A stretch of DNA of 64,000 bases from Caenibius tardaugens NBRC 16725 (GTDB lineage: Bacteria; Pseudomonadota; Alphaproteobacteria; Sphingomonadales; Sphingomonadaceae): positions 1,178,001-1,242,000 of the forward strand of contig NZ_CP034179.1 of NCBI RefSeq assembly GCF_003860345.1, given 5' to 3'. A program made the translations under genes and the position numbers. The stretch's first letter is position 1. Each line of letters opens with the position of its first letter. The notes under the pieces are model-generated. The model did no database searches. It was not told the DNA's origin and worked only from the letters and a program-made list of their open reading frames with translations. Shown here one piece after another: positions 62,317 through 64,000 of the stretch.

Positions 62317-63927
62317 GTGAACACTTTCGATACGGATGTCCTGATCGCCGGCGGGGGGCCAGTCGGAATGACTCTCGCGCTTGAACTGGCGCGGCATGGC
62401 GTCCGTTCCATCGTTGCCGAACGCAATACATCAACGACAGACCATCCCAAGATGGACCTCACCAACGGCCGGAGCATGGAACTGTTTCGCCGTCTCGGCA
62501 TCGTGGACAAGCTCCGCGCGGTGGGCGTCGCACAAAGCGAACCGCTCGATATCGTGTGGGCAACGGGGCCCCTTGGCCACGTCCTGCACCGTTTCGCCTA
62601 TCCCGCCCCGCAGGCCGCCGCGGAAATCACCCGGCTGAACAACGATGGCAGCGGTACGCGCGAGCCGTCGATGCGCGTTTCGCAGATCGTTCTGGAACCG
62701 GTGCTCAAGCAGGAAATCGACGCCAGTCCGGCCGTCGATGTGCGGTTTGGCTGGAAATACACAACGCTCGAACAAGATGGCGAAAGCGTGACGGCAACCC
62801 TCGTCAACAGCGAAACCGGTGAAGAGGTGCTAGTCCGTTCGCGCTATCTCGTCGGTTGCGATGGCGGCGGCAGCAAGGTCCGGCGCGATCTGGGTATCGA
62901 TCTCGAAGGCCAGCACGCCATTGCCCAGGCCTTCATGGTCCATTTTCAGAGCGAGGATGTCGACACGCTGGGCCGGTTTGGGCTCGCCTATCATTTGCAG
63001 ACGCTGAAAGGCACGATGATTGCGCAGAATGGCCGCGATATCTTCACATTGCACGTGGTCGGCTGTTCTCCGGATTCCGATCCCGCCGAACTGCTGCGCG
63101 ATTTTGTCGGGCGTGACTTTGACTTCGACATTCTGGTCGCCAATCCCTGGACGCCGCATGTCGTCGTGGCGACCGCTTACCGGTCGGGCAGAGCATTCCT
63201 GTGCGGCGATGCCGCGCACCAGTTCGTCCCTACGGGCGGTTACGGGATGAATACCGGCATCGGCGATGCGATCGATCTGGGCTGGAAACTCGCGGCAACA
63301 ATCACCGGCTGGGGCGGCGCAGCGTTGCTCGACAGCTATGACACCGAACGCCGCATAACCGCGATCCGCAATCGGGACATGGCCTTCGGCCATCTCGCAA
63401 CGCGCCTTGCCATCAATGAACAGCTCGCTCTCCATGCGGCCGATGCTTCCATCGACGAGCCGGATGCCGCCGACCGGCGGATCGCACTCGGCCATGCCAT
63501 TCGCGACCTCGGCAATGCAGAGAACGAGAGCTGGGGCATCGAGCATGGGTTCCGTTACGAAAATTCGGCAGTGAACGTCGATGACGGCATCGCGACCGAT
63601 TTCGATCCGATGCGCTGCCAGGGGCACATTCTTTCCGGTGGCAGGTTGCCCCATGTTGTTCTTAATGACGGACGCGCCCTGTTCGATCTGCTCGGTCCGG
63701 GCTTCACGCTTGTGGCCATCGGTACGTTCGATCTGACCGGCTTTGCCGAAGCCGCAGCCGACATACCCGCTACCGTTGTGTCACTCGAACGGGAAAGCGT
63801 GCTGGAACGCTGGCCTTCACGCCTGATCCTCGTTCGGCCCGATCAGCATGTCGCCTGGCATGGCACGCAGGTGCCAGAGGATTGGCGCTCTATTATCAAC
63901 ATCGCAACAGGCAGGAGTGCAGCATGA
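62317..63927 (+). CDS. FAD-dependent aromatic monooxygenase (PheA/TfdB/MhpA type)
   Basis: A 536-residue class A flavoprotein hydroxylase. The N-terminal GGGPVGMTLA binds the ADP part of FAD; the NAD(P)H/FAD motif is GCDGGGSKVR; the riboflavin site is CGDAAHQFVPTGGYGMNTG. The C-terminal ~140 residues form the thioredoxin-like domain seen in this group. It hydroxylates phenolic or polyketide-like rings using NAD(P)H. Start is GTG, with GGAGAGA upstream. It overlaps the next gene (ATGA). Confidence 0.9.
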   Translation: MNTFDTDVLIAGGGPVGMTLALELARHGVRSIVAERNTSTTDHPKMDLTNGRSMELFRRLGIVDKLRAVGVAQSEPLDIVWATGPLGHVLHRFAYPAPQAAAEITRLNNDGSGTREPSMRVSQIVLEPVLKQEIDASPAVDVRFGWKYTTLEQDGESVTATLVNSETGEEVLVRSRYLVGCDGGGSKVRRDLGIDLEGQHAIAQAFMVHFQSEDVDTLGRFGLAYHLQTLKGTMIAQNGRDIFTLHVVGCSPDSDPAELLRDFVGRDFDFDILVANPWTPHVVVATAYRSGRAFLCGDAAHQFVPTGGYGMNTGIGDAIDLGWKLAATITGWGGAALLDSYDTERRITAIRNRDMAFGHLATRLAINEQLALHAADASIDEPDAADRRIALGHAIRDLGNAENESWGIEHGFRYENSAVNVDDGIATDFDPMRCQGHILSGGRLPHVVLNDGRALFDLLGPGFTLVAIGTFDLTGFAEAAADIPATVVSLERESVLERWPSRLILVRPDQHVAWHGTQVPEDWRSIINIATGRSAA

Positions 63928-64000
63928 GCAATCTCGAAACCGCAGCCATCACATCGGCATGCAGCAATGTCATTGCCGCCTTTGCCGCCCACGTCGACAA
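63924..64000 (+). CDS. Start of a small protein, cut by the window end
   Basis: The ATG overlaps the monooxygenase stop; only 25 complete codons (MSNLETAAITSACSNVIAAF and a few more) are visible. The N-terminal helix with FAAHVD resembles the beginning of SnoaL/NTF2-fold proteins common in such operons. This is a guess, as the rest lies outside the window. Confidence 0.5.
   Translation, partial: MSNLETAAITSACSNVIAAFAAHVD

Noticed and set aside
1-64000. Mobile elements, CRISPR arrays, tRNA or rRNA genes
   Set aside because: No transposase or integrase reading frame, no regularly spaced repeats and no cloverleaf or rRNA-like stretch were seen by eye.

Overview
The window is high-GC DNA from an alphaproteobacterium, most probably a sphingomonad (Novosphingobium/Sphingobium/Sphingomonas type). 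The evidence is four long TonB-dependent receptors with the sphingomonad-style plug and terminal Phe, several bacterial class cytochromes P450, many GTG/TTG starts, tightly overlapping operons, and a LysR/pirin pair. No rRNA, tRNA, CRISPR array, insertion sequence or prophage gene was seen. Functions come from motif reading and gene context; no database search was possible.

Layout. 1-4770: end of a surface-polysaccharide locus with a ThDP enzyme (C-terminal part), a GtrA flippase, CDP-glucose 4,6-dehydratase (frameshifted), glucose-1-phosphate cytidylyltransferase and a family-39-type glycosyltransferase. 4849-10199: a TonB receptor, a PhoD-type phosphatase and a small membrane protein. 10852-15585: a YcaC-like cysteine hydrolase, an XapX protein, an exported amidohydrolase with a Cys/His-rich tail, and an MFS exporter. 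15639-17382: divergent LysR regulator and pirin. 17497-21005: another TonB receptor and a secreted tyrosine-phosphatase-type enzyme. 21493-22854: a regulator made of two fused TetR units.

23048-32928 is a 10-kb operon around a 1873-residue multicopper oxidase. Its copper motifs are complete but in permuted order, and it is followed by a beta-propeller-like secreted protein, a SCO copper chaperone and a cytochrome c fused to a periplasmic-binding domain. It resembles bacterial Mn(II)-oxidase loci of the MnxG/MofA type. 33437-34087 is an orphan LuxR-type regulator. 34404-40457 is a functional-amyloid operon of the Fap type: two repeat-bearing subunits, a C39-fold lipoprotein (FapD), a FapE-like protein, an additional peptidoglycan-binding protein and a FapF-like outer-membrane barrel. 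This is the most notable system together with the oxidase operon.

40591-64000 is a catabolic region: an AraC regulator, two TonB receptors, four P450s, two SDR dehydrogenases, a zinc alcohol dehydrogenase, a sugar-isomerase-fold enzyme, a flavin monooxygenase of the acyl-CoA-dehydrogenase fold, SnoaL-like proteins, a VOC enzyme, an FAH-family hydrolase, an acetoacetyl-CoA-synthetase-like ligase and an aromatic FAD monooxygenase. A TetR regulator sits in the middle, and a 19-bp element is shared by the promoter regions on both sides of it. The plausible overall job is uptake, hydroxylation, dehydrogenation and cleavage of a hydrophobic, perhaps terpenoid or aromatic, substrate. The substrate cannot be read from sequence.
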